This document shows positions 26,804-35,113 of a stretch of 64,000 nt of DNA, in pieces. The stretch comes from Pseudomonas tensinigenes (GTDB lineage Bacteria > Pseudomonadota > Gammaproteobacteria > Pseudomonadales > Pseudomonadaceae). Location of the stretch: positions 1,481,501 through 1,545,500 of the forward strand of contig NZ_CP077089.1 of NCBI RefSeq assembly GCF_014268445.2, read 5' to 3'. The notes under the pieces were generated by a model, which made no database searches, was not told the origin of the DNA, and saw only the letters and a list, made by a program, of their open reading frames with translations. A program made the translations under genes and the position numbers. Position 1 is the first letter of the stretch, and every line of letters begins with the position of its first letter.

Positions 26804-28195
26804 ATGAAAAAGCCGCCAGCATTGAAAGGCAGAACCGACCCCGTTTTCGACTTGTTGGTGCGCCCGCCCCAGAAGCATCGTCTGGAGGATTATCTTGCGC
26901 TGCTCAAGCCGCTCGATGATCAAGGTCGTTATCTGCCATTTGAAGCGTTGCGTTATCGCTGGGCGCCAGGGCTGGATGCCAGACTGTGCTGGGCTTTGGT
27001 CAAGAAGGCACGCGCTGCCCAGCACATTAACCTTCTGCCACTGGGCGAGCCTGTGCAGTGGGGCAAGTATCTGTTGACGCCGTTGGCACAGAAAACCATC
27101 TCCATCGTGGATCGACAGGCCAGTACTGCGGCGCTGGAATATATGACCAGCCAGATCGGCGAGCGGGCGCATTTCAGTTATCTGCTTAACGATTTGATCG
27201 AAGATGAAGCCATCGCCAGCAGTCAGCTGGAAGGCGCTGCGACGACTACGCGTGTGGCCAAGGACATGCTCAAGCAGCAGCGCCAGCCCCGCACTCCGGA
27301 TGAACGCATGGTGATGGGGAATTACCGGATGATGAATTTCGCCTGGGAGAGGCGTTACGAACCGATGAGCGTGGAGTTGATTGCGGCGATTCATCGGGTG
27401 GGGGTCGAGGGTATCGATGACGAGCAGTATTCCCCAGGGGTGTTCAGGGCCAATGACGAGGTGGTCGTTCAGGACGGGGCGGGCGACACGGTGCACCGGC
27501 CACCACCTGCAGCAGGATTGGTGTCGCGGCTTGAGCGACTGTCGCACTGGATCAATCTGCCCGAAGGCTCACCGCAAGAGACGAGCTACCTGCATCCACT
27601 GATCAAGGCGATCACGCTGCATTTTGCCTTGGGCTACGAACATCCCTTCCGCGACGGTAACGGGCGGGTCGCCAGGGCGTTGTTTTACTGGTTCATGTTC
27701 AAGAACGAGTTTGCGGCGTTTCGCTACATAGCGATCAGTTTGTTACTGCGTAATGCACCGGTGAAATATGGACGTTCATACCTGCATACCGAGGCGGATG
27801 AGCTGGATCTGACGTACTTCATCGAATTCCAGTGTTCGGTGATCCAGCGAGCGGTGCTCGGGTTTACTGATGTTTACCGCAAGAGCGTGGGGTGCACCGA
27901 AGAGTTCGAGCGCAGGCTGAAGAATTGCGGCTTCTTTGATCAACTCACGGAAAAACAACGCGCGTTGTACGAGGTGGCCAAAAACGGAGTGGCGAAGGAG
28001 TTCACCGCGAGCAATGTGGCTGAGAATTTTGCTTGCTCGCATAGCGAGGCGGCGTCGGCACTAGACGGATTAGACGAGTTACGAGTTTTTGAACGAAGGA
28101 AGATGGGGCGGGAGTGGGTGTTCTTTTTACGTAATCCTGTAGGTGGATGGAAGCACGGGAGCGAATTCCTTCGCCCCCATGTTGTGACAGCTTAG
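26804..28195 (+). CDS. Fic-domain protein with N-terminal inhibitory motif (probable AMP transferase)
   Basis: 463 residues from ATG 26804; TTG 26738 is an in-frame alternative adding 22 residues, and neither start has a strong ribosome site. The Fic active motif H-P-F-R-D-G-N-G-R starts at H280, complete for AMPylation. The inhibitory helix motif S139-x-x-x-E143-G144 lies N-terminal to it, so this is a class II, self-inhibited Fic. A winged-helix-like region ends the protein (about 380-440). Fic enzymes move AMP from ATP onto a target hydroxyl; the target here is unknown. The gene seems lower in GC than its neighbours and follows a repeat-rich spacer, hinting at acquisition. Its stop overlaps the convergent DUF4197 gene. 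Confidence 0.85.
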   Translation: MKKPPALKGRTDPVFDLLVRPPQKHRLEDYLALLKPLDDQGRYLPFEALRYRWAPGLDARLCWALVKKARAAQHINLLPLGEPVQWGKYLLTPLAQKTISIVDRQASTAALEYMTSQIGERAHFSYLLNDLIEDEAIASSQLEGAATTTRVAKDMLKQQRQPRTPDERMVMGNYRMMNFAWERRYEPMSVELIAAIHRVGVEGIDDEQYSPGVFRANDEVVVQDGAGDTVHRPPPAAGLVSRLERLSHWINLPEGSPQETSYLHPLIKAITLHFALGYEHPFRDGNGRVARALFYWFMFKNEFAAFRYIAISLLLRNAPVKYGRSYLHTEADELDLTYFIEFQCSVIQRAVLGFTDVYRKSVGCTEEFERRLKNCGFFDQLTEKQRALYEVAKNGVAKEFTASNVAENFACSHSEAASALDGLDELRVFERRKMGREWVFFLRNPVGGWKHGSEFLRPHVVTA

Positions 28196-28881
28196 AGCGT
28201 CCCGAACACCTTCTTCGCCAGACTGGTCGCCGCAGCGGCCGGGTTCTGGCGGATGGTTTCTTCCTGTTTGCCGATCATTTCGAACAGGCCATTCAGCGCT
28301 TGCTCGGTGACGTAGTTTTCAACGTTGGCGCTCTTCGCATCGACAACGCCAAACGCAGCAGCCTGGCCCGCGAACGAGTTGTACTTCTGCGCTACGCCAA
28401 CCTTGTCGGTCGCTTGCTTGACGATTGGCAGGAACTTGGCGCGGATCTGTTCGCGGCTGGATTTGTCGAGGTATTGCGTGGCCGAGTCCTTGCCGCCGCT
28501 GAGGATGCCTTTGGCGTCTTCCACGCTCATTTTTTTCACGGCGTCGACGAGGATTGGCTGGGCTTGAGTTACAGCGCTTTCCGCCGCCTTGTTCATGGCT
28601 GTTTCCAGTTCTTCAACCTGAGCGCCCATGCCGAAGGCTTTCATTTTGCTCGCGGCTTTGCCGAGTTTGCCCGGCAGTTCGATCTTCACGTCCGGGTTGT
28701 TGCTAAAGCCGCCGGGGGTGCCCAGTTGTTTGACGGCAATTTGTGCGCCTTGGGTCAGGGCATCCTTGAGGCCGCCGGTGGCGTCTTTTTGCGACAGGTC
28801 ACTGAGCGACAGGGCCAGCGCGCTGGCGGAGATCATCAGGCCTGCGCACAGGCCGGCGAAGCGAAGGGTAGGGCGGAGCAT
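28192..28881 (-). CDS. DUF4197 secreted protein
   Basis: 229 residues. A signal peptide of about 23 residues with an A-L-A cut precedes a mostly helical mature protein (L-S-L-S-D-L-S-Q-K-D-A-T-G-G-L-K-D-A-L at its start), the DUF4197 pattern. It has many Ala, Lys and Gln, no cysteines and no catalytic motif that I can see. A soluble periplasmic protein of unknown role. It is followed on the same strand upstream by the ybaY-like gene, 27 bp away, so the two probably form a transcript. Confidence 0.85.
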   Translation of the reverse strand: MLRPTLRFAGLCAGLMISASALALSLSDLSQKDATGGLKDALTQGAQIAVKQLGTPGGFSNNPDVKIELPGKLGKAASKMKAFGMGAQVEELETAMNKAAESAVTQAQPILVDAVKKMSVEDAKGILSGGKDSATQYLDKSSREQIRAKFLPIVKQATDKVGVAQKYNSFAGQAAAFGVVDAKSANVENYVTEQALNGLFEMIGKQEETIRQNPAAAATSLAKKVFGTL

Positions 28882-28908
28882 GGCGGCTTCCTTGAGGCAG
28901 AAAATGAA

Positions 28909-29307
28909 TTAACGAACGGCGTCGACGCGGATTTTCAGCGGCTGCGGGTCGTTGCCGTCGAGTTGCACGGCGTGGTTTTCGGTGGTGATGAACATCAGTT
29001 CGCCGTTGACTTCAATGCGCGCGCTGACCGAGTAACGATGGCCGGGTTTGACCTGCGTCGGATCGTAGCTCAAGTGGAAGGGCAGCGGCACCTGGCCTTT
29101 GACCGGGCCTTTCTGCTCGTCCAGCACCACGGCTGGCGCATCGGCCAGCGAAACGTCCTGCAGGCTGACGCTGAGGGTCGCGCTCGGAGGCAGGGCGATG
29201 CGCTGCAGGTAGAACACTTCACCGTCGAGGCCGACCTTGCCGGCGGGACTGGTCGATTGGCAGGCGCTCAACAGCGTAGCGGCGGCGAGCAGAGTCAGTT
29301 TTTTCAT
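28909..29307 (-). CDS. YbaY-family lipoprotein
   Basis: 132 residues from ATG 29307 (GGAG at 6 bp); the in-frame ATG 29319 is unlikely because that GGAG would lie inside it. Signal L-L-A-A-A-T-L-L-S-A-C gives a lipidated Cys near 16. The mature part is a single beta-sandwich: G-E-V-F-Y-L-Q-R-I-A-L-P-P-S-A near 30 and P-F-H-L-S-Y-D-P near 80 are the YbaY signature. Often annotated as type III chaperone-like from fold similarity only. Probably an outer-membrane lipoprotein of unknown role. Confidence 0.88.
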   Translation of the reverse strand: MKKLTLLAAATLLSACQSTSPAGKVGLDGEVFYLQRIALPPSATLSVSLQDVSLADAPAVVLDEQKGPVKGQVPLPFHLSYDPTQVKPGHRYSVSARIEVNGELMFITTENHAVQLDGNDPQPLKIRVDAVR

Positions 29308-29324
29308 GGTGTTCTCCATTCAAT

Positions 29325-29412
29325 TGTGGGAGCGAGCCTGCTCGCGAAAGTGGTATTTCAGTCACTGAGATGTCGACTGACACTCCGCCTTCGCGAGCAA
29401 GCTCACTCCCAC
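29325..29412. repeat. REPIN, 88 bp
   Basis: TGTGGGAGCGAGCCTGCTCG paired with TCGCGAGCAAGCTCACTCCC; the right arm has two changes relative to the family. It lies between the ybaY-like and plsB genes, both on the minus strand. Confidence 0.85.
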
Positions 29413-29422
29413 CAGGTTTGCA

Positions 29423-31924
29423 TCAGGTCTCGGGTTGGGCGACGACCTGATCTGCAGCATCCTCACTGCGATGCAGCGCCACCTGGCGGATCGACAAGCG
29501 AATCTCCGCCGGCAACACACGTTTGGCCGCACCTTCGGCGAGTTCGCCGAGCAGTTCGTGATAACTCAGTTTGCCGGCCTCGTCGCGACGCAGCACGTCG
29601 AGGTCGAGCAGGGTCTGGATAAAGTGGCGGAACAGGCTCTTGTCGAAGAACTCCGGCGCATTCAGGCCGTGGAGGATCGACAGGCGCTGGGCCATGACGG
29701 TGCAGAGGTCTTCCAGCTCTTCGGCGCTGATACTGTTCTGGCCGCTGTTGAGCAGCAAGGACACGGTCATGTAGAAGCGCTGCAAGGTCTGCGCGATGCT
29801 TTTCGACAGCAGCGTCAGCAGGACGAAATGCCGCGAGCTTGGCGCCGGACGCAGATAAACATCCTTCTCGAAACGCAGCAGGCCTTGCTCGACGAATGCG
29901 TCCAGCCACTGATCGACCACACCGTCCAGTTCGTCCAGCGTCCAGCGAATGAACAGTTCCGATTGCAGGTACGGATACAGCGCGCGGGTGTAGCGCAGGA
30001 TCTGTTCGCGGCTCATGCGCGAGGCGCTCTGGAAGAAGCTCGCCAGCAGTGCCGGCAGGGCGAAGATGTGCAGCACGTTGTTGCGGTAGTAGGTCATCAG
30101 GACGGCATTCTGCTCATCCAGATAGAGAATCTTGCCCAGCGCATCGTTCTGCTCGGCGAGCAGATCCATGTCCTTCACATGCTCGATCAACGCGCGGCCG
30201 TCGCCTTCCGGCAGCGTAGTGTGTGGCGAGTACGGAACCTTGCGCAGTAGCGCCAGATACAGATCGAGCACCCGCGCCATCGCGCGATCGTCCAGCGCCA
30301 GACGCGTGGTCGACAGCAGCGCCAGCGCCACTAGATTTACCGGGTTGATCGCCGCCGCTTCGTTCAGATGCTGCGCGACTTTCTCGCCGAGGCGATTGGT
30401 GGTTTCGTTGAGCCACGCTGGTTTGTACTGCGGGCCGAGTTCCTGCTGGCGCCAGTCCGGTTGCTCGGCGTCGAGGAATTCCGCCAGTTTGATCGGCTCA
30501 CCGAAGTTCACCGCGACCTGACCGAAACGCTGTTTGAGCGCACCGATGACTTTGAAAATGTCGAAGATCGATTCTTTCTTCTTGCTCGCCCCGCGCAGTT
30601 CGCCGAGGTAGGTGCGACCTTCCAGCACGCGCTCATAACCGATGTACACCGGCACAAACACGATCGGCATGCGCGACGAACGCAGGAAGCTGCGCATGGT
30701 AATGGCGAGCATGCCGGTTTTTGGCTGCAGCATGCGTCCGGTGCGCGAGCGGCCGCCCTCGACGAAGTATTCGACCGGGAAGCCTTTGGTGAACAGGGTG
30801 TGCAGGTATTCGTTGAACACCGAGGTGTACAGCGGATTGCCCTTGAACGTGCGACGCATGAAGAATGCGCCGCCACGGCGCAGCAGGCTGCCGATCACCG
30901 GCATGTTCAGGTTGATCCCGGCGGCAATGTGCGGCGGGGTCAGGCCGTTGCGGAACAGCAGATACGACAGCAGCAGGTAGTCGATGTGGCTGCGGTGACA
31001 CGGCACATAGATCACTTCGTGACCCTGGGCGACTTTCTGCACGCCTTCGATGTGGTTGACCTTGATGCCGTCGTAAATCTTGTTCCAGAACCAGCTCAAC
31101 ACCACTTCCAGAAAACGGATCGCGGTGTAGGTGTAGTCCGAGGCGATCTCGTTGCCGTAGCGCAAGGCCTGAGCCTTGGCTTTCTCGGGGGAGATGTTTT
31201 CTCGCTCGGCTTCGTCGAGGATCGCTTGCTTGACCAGTGGCTGGTTGAGCAAGCCTTTGACCAGATTGCGACGGTGGGAAATGTCCGGGCCGATGACCGC
31301 CGCTTTCAGATTGCGGAAGTGTACGCGCAGGATGCGCTGGGCCATGCGCACGGTGCGCTCGTGGCCCTTGTTGTGTTCGATCAGCTCGCGCAGGTGAATT
31401 GGCGCGGAGAACTGCACGCGGGTTTTACGCCCGAGAACAATGATGCTCAGCAAGCGACGCAAACGCCCGGTAACGGCCCAGCTGTCGGCGAACAACAGCT
31501 TCCACGGACTGTTTTCGCTGTCCGGCGATTGGCCCCAGAACACGCTGACCGGGATGATCTGCGCGTCTTCGGCAGCGTTCTGGGTGAGGGCGCTGACCAG
31601 ACGCGTCAGGGTCGGCGGTGCGCCGCGTTTGTCCTGGCGACCGAGCCAGTCCGGATCCGGCGTCAGGTAGAAAAACGCCGCCGGTTCGATCAGCGAACCC
31701 ACCGACACCGGCAGCACCGGACGCGGCAGGCCGGCCTTGGTGCACTCGGTGTCGAGCACGGCCAGATCGGTCAGCGAAGGGTTTTGCAGGACGTAGAACA
31801 CCGGACGACTGCGGTCGAGGTTGAGGGTGAACGACGACTGGTTGATCGTCTCCGAGCGAACCCAGAGGTACAACAGTCGGCGCAGGGTGCCAAACACAAG
31901 ACGGCGGAACGGAGAACGGGTCAT
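29423..31924 (-). CDS. plsB: Glycerol-3-phosphate acyltransferase
   Basis: 833 residues, the large membrane-bound PlsB type. Acyltransferase block I is H310-R-S-H-I-D315 (H-x4-D) and block III-like [10 protein letters not shown] is at 386-395, both needed to place an acyl chain on position 1 of glycerol-3-phosphate, the first step of phospholipid synthesis. The long flanking regions are typical of the enzyme. Monocistronic by context, with a cold-shock gene diverging from it. Confidence 0.96.
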   Translation of the reverse strand: MTRSPFRRLVFGTLRRLLYLWVRSETINQSSFTLNLDRSRPVFYVLQNPSLTDLAVLDTECTKAGLPRPVLPVSVGSLIEPAAFFYLTPDPDWLGRQDKRGAPPTLTRLVSALTQNAAEDAQIIPVSVFWGQSPDSENSPWKLLFADSWAVTGRLRRLLSIIVLGRKTRVQFSAPIHLRELIEHNKGHERTVRMAQRILRVHFRNLKAAVIGPDISHRRNLVKGLLNQPLVKQAILDEAERENISPEKAKAQALRYGNEIASDYTYTAIRFLEVVLSWFWNKIYDGIKVNHIEGVQKVAQGHEVIYVPCHRSHIDYLLLSYLLFRNGLTPPHIAAGINLNMPVIGSLLRRGGAFFMRRTFKGNPLYTSVFNEYLHTLFTKGFPVEYFVEGGRSRTGRMLQPKTGMLAITMRSFLRSSRMPIVFVPVYIGYERVLEGRTYLGELRGASKKKESIFDIFKVIGALKQRFGQVAVNFGEPIKLAEFLDAEQPDWRQQELGPQYKPAWLNETTNRLGEKVAQHLNEAAAINPVNLVALALLSTTRLALDDRAMARVLDLYLALLRKVPYSPHTTLPEGDGRALIEHVKDMDLLAEQNDALGKILYLDEQNAVLMTYYRNNVLHIFALPALLASFFQSASRMSREQILRYTRALYPYLQSELFIRWTLDELDGVVDQWLDAFVEQGLLRFEKDVYLRPAPSSRHFVLLTLLSKSIAQTLQRFYMTVSLLLNSGQNSISAEELEDLCTVMAQRLSILHGLNAPEFFDKSLFRHFIQTLLDLDVLRRDEAGKLSYHELLGELAEGAAKRVLPAEIRLSIRQVALHRSEDAADQVVAQPET

Positions 31925-32026
31925 ACGGCTTCTGCATGAGTGGATAAAACCGAGCGTTTGCTCGGGCGGTCGATAGTGTGCCGTATTGGACGAAAATCGG
32001 CAAAAAAGCGGCGAAGTAATCTCCTG

Positions 32027-32054
32027 TTGAGAGTTTTCGCGCCTGTCATATACT
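32027..32054 (+). promoter_or_regulatory. Sigma-70 promoter of the cold-shock gene
   Basis: TTGAGA (32027-32032), 16 bp, TATACT (32049-32054). The start point near 32061 would give a leader of about 100 bases, long for a 69-codon gene and typical of cold-shock mRNAs. Confidence 0.75.
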
Positions 32055-32161
32055 CGGCGGTCTGTCGCCGGGGCCCTTTATGGACGTCGGACACAGGCTG
32101 ACGTTCCTCAAAGGCTTTCCTGCGAAAAGCCTGTTCAATAATAAAAAAGGAGTATGAACAG

Positions 32162-32371
32162 ATGGCAACACGTGAAACCGGCAACGTGAAGTGGTTCAAC
32201 GACGCCAAGGGCTACGGCTTTATCCAGCGCGAAGACGGGGTGGACGTGTTCGTGCACTACCGCGCGATTCGTGGCGAAGGGCATCGGTCGCTGACTGAAG
32301 GCCAGCAGGTCGAATACGCGGTGATTACTGGCGAGAAGGGTTTGCAGGCTGAGGATGTTGTAGGCTTGTAA
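32162..32371 (+). CDS. Cold-shock domain protein
   Basis: 69 residues, one cold-shock domain. RNP1 is seen as K-G-Y-G-F-I-Q near 17 and RNP2 as V-F-V-H-Y near 29, with W11 and F12 of the nucleic-acid surface. Compared with classical CspA proteins the RNP2 ending F-V-H-Y replaces F-V-H-F, and the loop after it is R-A-I-R-G-E-G-H. It binds single-stranded RNA or DNA and likely melts mRNA structure. AAAAAAGGAG precedes ATG. A strong palindrome follows the stop. Confidence 0.93.
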   Translation: MATRETGNVKWFNDAKGYGFIQREDGVDVFVHYRAIRGEGHRSLTEGQQVEYAVITGEKGLQAEDVVGL

Positions 32372-32464
32372 AAGCAGCTTCGAGCTGCAAGTCACAAGCT
32401 GCAAGCTACAAGCAGTTCAACTTGAGACTTGCAGCTTGCAGCTCGTAACTTGCAGCTGCTTTTA
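32370..32464. terminator. Large palindrome, probable bidirectional terminator
   Basis: AAAAGCAGCT at 32370 mirrors AGCTGCTTTT ending at 32463. In between, GCTGCAAG and its complement CTTGCAGC recur several times, giving a long imperfect hairpin. It overlaps the stop codons of the converging cold-shock and 125-aa genes, so it can end both transcripts. Confidence 0.7.
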
Positions 32465-32839
32465 TGCTGTTTTCCAGGTGATTTCTTCTTCACCGTCTGC
32501 GCTGATGCGAATCCAGCGATCTGCCGTCTCCTCACCTTCTTCTTCAACCCACGTGCCCGGTGCGCAACGCACTTCGACGTTCAGCGCAGCAAACGCTGCA
32601 CGGGCGCAGGCGATGTCGTCGTCCCATGGGGTCTGGTCGCTTTCCAGGTACAGGCTGTTCCATTTGCCCACGGCTTTCGGCAGCCAGGTCACCGGCACGT
32701 TGCCGGCCTTGCACTTGTAAGTCTGGCCTTTCTGTACCCAGTCGCTGCACGGGCCCAGCGCGGCGCCCAGCCAGGCCGAAATGGCCTTGTGGTCGACGTC
32801 GGCGTCTTTCAGGTAAATCTCGATGTCCGGTTGGCGCAT
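32462..32839 (-). CDS. Conserved hypothetical protein, 125 aa
   Basis: 125 residues from ATG 32839, preceded by GAGG at 6 bp; an upstream in-frame ATG at 32911 lacks this. The chain reads as alpha/beta with D-I-E-I-Y-L-K-D-A-D near the start, L-Y-L-E-S-D-Q-T-P-W-D-D-D in the middle, and an acidic end (W-V-E-E-E-G-E-E). Three cysteines. Cytoplasmic. The family is unknown to me. Its place between the cold-shock gene and rlmA is one I recall from P. aeruginosa (near PA1160). Confidence 0.8.
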   Translation of the reverse strand: MRQPDIEIYLKDADVDHKAISAWLGAALGPCSDWVQKGQTYKCKAGNVPVTWLPKAVGKWNSLYLESDQTPWDDDIACARAAFAALNVEVRCAPGTWVEEEGEETADRWIRISADGEEEITWKTA

Positions 32840-32914
32840 GGATGTCCTCACTGCGGGTCTGAAAAATCCATTCGCGGATTTAGCCGGCCCCGGGCACTCG
32901 CCCGAGACCAAAAG

Positions 32915-33724
32915 TTATTGAAGAACGAAATAATCGTAGCGCATCGACACGGTGGTCTCGAACGGCTCGGCCTGCTCGATCACCGCCGCACGACGCTCGG
33001 CACTGGCGCGCCAGCCGTGGGGTGTCATCGCCAACAGGTTGGCGCGATCCTCGGGCCTGTCCAGCGTCAGCTTGAATTCCAGGGTTTCACTGTGCGCCAG
33101 CGCCATGCCTTGCGGCACCAGGGCCAGATGCTTGTCGTCGGTGTATTCGCGCACTTCGTCGTACAGGCGTTCGCGCAGTTCCATCAGGTGGCCGCTGGTC
33201 GGGCCGACTTTCATCAGACCGCCGCCGACACTGAGCAGACGCTTGGCTTCTTCCCAATCCAAAGGACTGAAAACGCTGGCGAGAAACTGGCAGCTGCCCG
33301 ATGCCAACGGCACACGCGCCATGCTGGCGATCAACCAGCTAATCGCCGGGTTGCGCTTGCAGGCGCGTTTGACCGCCTCGCGGGAAATATCCAGCGCGTA
33401 GCCATCAGCGTTCGGCAAGGCCTCGGCAATTTGCGCGGTGTAATAACCCTCGCCACAGCCGATGTCGACCCAGCGATCCGGCGCGTAACTCGCCGCCAGC
33501 TCGGCCAGACGCTTGGCCACCGGCGCGTAATGGCCAGCGTTCAAGAAATCGCGGCGCGCTTCGACCATGGCCTGGTTGTCGCCAGGGTCGCGGCTGTTCT
33601 TGTGCTGCACCGGCAGCAGGTTCAGGTAACCCTGGCGCGCACGGTCGAAGCGGTGGCCGGCGGGGCAGACCACGCCGTTGTCCACCGCATTCAGCGGTTC
33701 ATTGCAGATGGGGCAAGCAAGCAT
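32915..33724 (-). CDS. rlmA: 23S rRNA guanine-N1 methyltransferase RlmA-type
   Basis: 269 residues. An N-terminal zinc ribbon with C4, C7, C20 and H24 is followed by a class I SAM fold (V-D-I-G-C-G-E-G-Y-Y near 88). The RlmA/RrmA family methylates N1 of G745 in 23S rRNA helix 35 in Gram-negative bacteria. The ring of conserved residues F-S-P-L-D-W near 155 is present. The start overlaps the dapE stop by one base (ATGA pattern on the minus strand), so translation is coupled. Confidence 0.9.
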   Translation of the reverse strand: MLACPICNEPLNAVDNGVVCPAGHRFDRARQGYLNLLPVQHKNSRDPGDNQAMVEARRDFLNAGHYAPVAKRLAELAASYAPDRWVDIGCGEGYYTAQIAEALPNADGYALDISREAVKRACKRNPAISWLIASMARVPLASGSCQFLASVFSPLDWEEAKRLLSVGGGLMKVGPTSGHLMELRERLYDEVREYTDDKHLALVPQGMALAHSETLEFKLTLDRPEDRANLLAMTPHGWRASAERRAAVIEQAEPFETTVSMRYDYFVLQ

Positions 33725-34875
33725 CAGGCGAGCAACTTGATCATTGTCTGGTAGTAGATCTCGGTCAGTACGTCGAGATCGGCTGCCAGCACGCGTTCGT
33801 TGACCTGGTGAATGGTCGCGTTGACCGGGCCCAGTTCAACCACTTGCGTGCCCATGGTCGCGATAAAGCGGCCATCGGAGGTGCCACCGCTGGTCGACGC
33901 TTTGGTCTCGCGACCGGTGATGTCCTTGATGCTCGCCGACACCGCGTCAAGCAGTGCGCCCGGTTCGGTGAGGAACGGCAGGCCGGACAGCGCCCAGTCG
34001 ATATGCCAGTCCAGATCGTGCTTGTCGAGAATATCGGCCACACGTTTCTGCAGGCCTTCGACGGTCGATTCGGTAGAGAAGCGGAAGTTGAACACCGCCA
34101 CCAGATCACCCGGAATCACGTTGGTCGCGCCGGTGCCGGAGTTGACGTTGGAAATCTGGAAACTGGTCGGCGGGAAGAAATCGTTACCGTGATCCCAGTG
34201 CTCGGCGGCCAGTTCGGCCAGCGCTGGAGCAGCGAGGTGGATCGGGTTCTTCGCCAAGTGTGGATAGGCGACGTGACCCTGAATGCCTTTGACCGTGAGC
34301 TTGGCGCCCAGCGAGCCGCGACGGCCGTTTTTCACCACGTCACCAACCAAAGTGGTGCTCGACGGTTCGCCGACGATGCACCAGTCCAGACGCTCGTTAC
34401 GTGCAGCCAGACGCTCGACCACAGCCTTGGTGCCGTGGTGCGCCGGGCCTTCTTCGTCGCTGGTGATCAGGAACGCGACCTTGCCCTTGTGATTCGGGTA
34501 GTCGGCAACGAAGCGCTCGGCGGCGACGGTCATCGACGCCAGGCTGCCTTTCATGTCCGCCGCGCCACGGCCGCAGAGCATGCCGTGTTCATCGATCAGC
34601 GCGTTGAACGGGTCGATCTGCCACGCGGTGACCGGGCCGGTCGGCACCACGTCGGTGTGGCCGGCGAAGCACAGCACCGGGCCGTCGTTGTTGCCGTGGG
34701 TCGCCCAGAAGTTATCCACATCTTCGATACGCATCGGCTCGAGAGTGAAACCGGCATCGCCCAGGCGCTGCATCATCTGCTTCTGGCAATCGGCGTCGAC
34801 CGGCGTCACAGACGGACGGCGGATCAGGTCGATGGCGAGTTGGAGGGTCGGCGAAAGGTCGGCGTGGGCCGTCAT
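33724..34875 (-). CDS. dapE: Succinyl-diaminopimelate desuccinylase
   Basis: 383 residues from ATG 34875, with GGAG at 6 bp; an upstream in-frame start at 34956 would read through a REPIN arm and is rejected. M20 zinc peptidase fold: H in A-G-H-T-D-V-V-P near 73, a bridging Asp in G-A-A-D-M-K-G, and the E-E pair in D-E-E-G-P. It hydrolyses N-succinyl-L,L-diaminopimelate to succinate and L,L-DAP, in lysine and peptidoglycan synthesis. dapD and dapC lie elsewhere in this window. Confidence 0.96.
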   Translation of the reverse strand: MTAHADLSPTLQLAIDLIRRPSVTPVDADCQKQMMQRLGDAGFTLEPMRIEDVDNFWATHGNNDGPVLCFAGHTDVVPTGPVTAWQIDPFNALIDEHGMLCGRGAADMKGSLASMTVAAERFVADYPNHKGKVAFLITSDEEGPAHHGTKAVVERLAARNERLDWCIVGEPSSTTLVGDVVKNGRRGSLGAKLTVKGIQGHVAYPHLAKNPIHLAAPALAELAAEHWDHGNDFFPPTSFQISNVNSGTGATNVIPGDLVAVFNFRFSTESTVEGLQKRVADILDKHDLDWHIDWALSGLPFLTEPGALLDAVSASIKDITGRETKASTSGGTSDGRFIATMGTQVVELGPVNATIHQVNERVLAADLDVLTEIYYQTMIKLLA

Positions 34876-34912
34876 GGAAAACTCCGGGGTCATGAATTTG
34901 AGCGAGGGCCAA

Positions 34913-35002
34913 TGTGGGAGCGAGCCTGCTCGCGAATGCGGTGTATCAGGCAACATAAGGGTTGAATGTTACAAAGCCTTCGCGAGCAAGCTCGCTCCCA
35001 CA
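34913..35002. repeat. REPIN, 90 bp
   Basis: TGTGGGAGCGAGCCTGCTCG with an inverse right arm carrying one change (GAGCAAGCTCG). Located between dapE and the glucan-synthase gene. Confidence 0.9.
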
Positions 35003-35113
35003 GGGATTGGGTTCGGTCGGTTACACCGCGTATCACGCCAAGCCCCGCAAAATGGCGGTTATCTTAAAGCAAAACGGCGACCATTGGCCGCCGTTTAGTG
35101 CATCGATGAGGAT

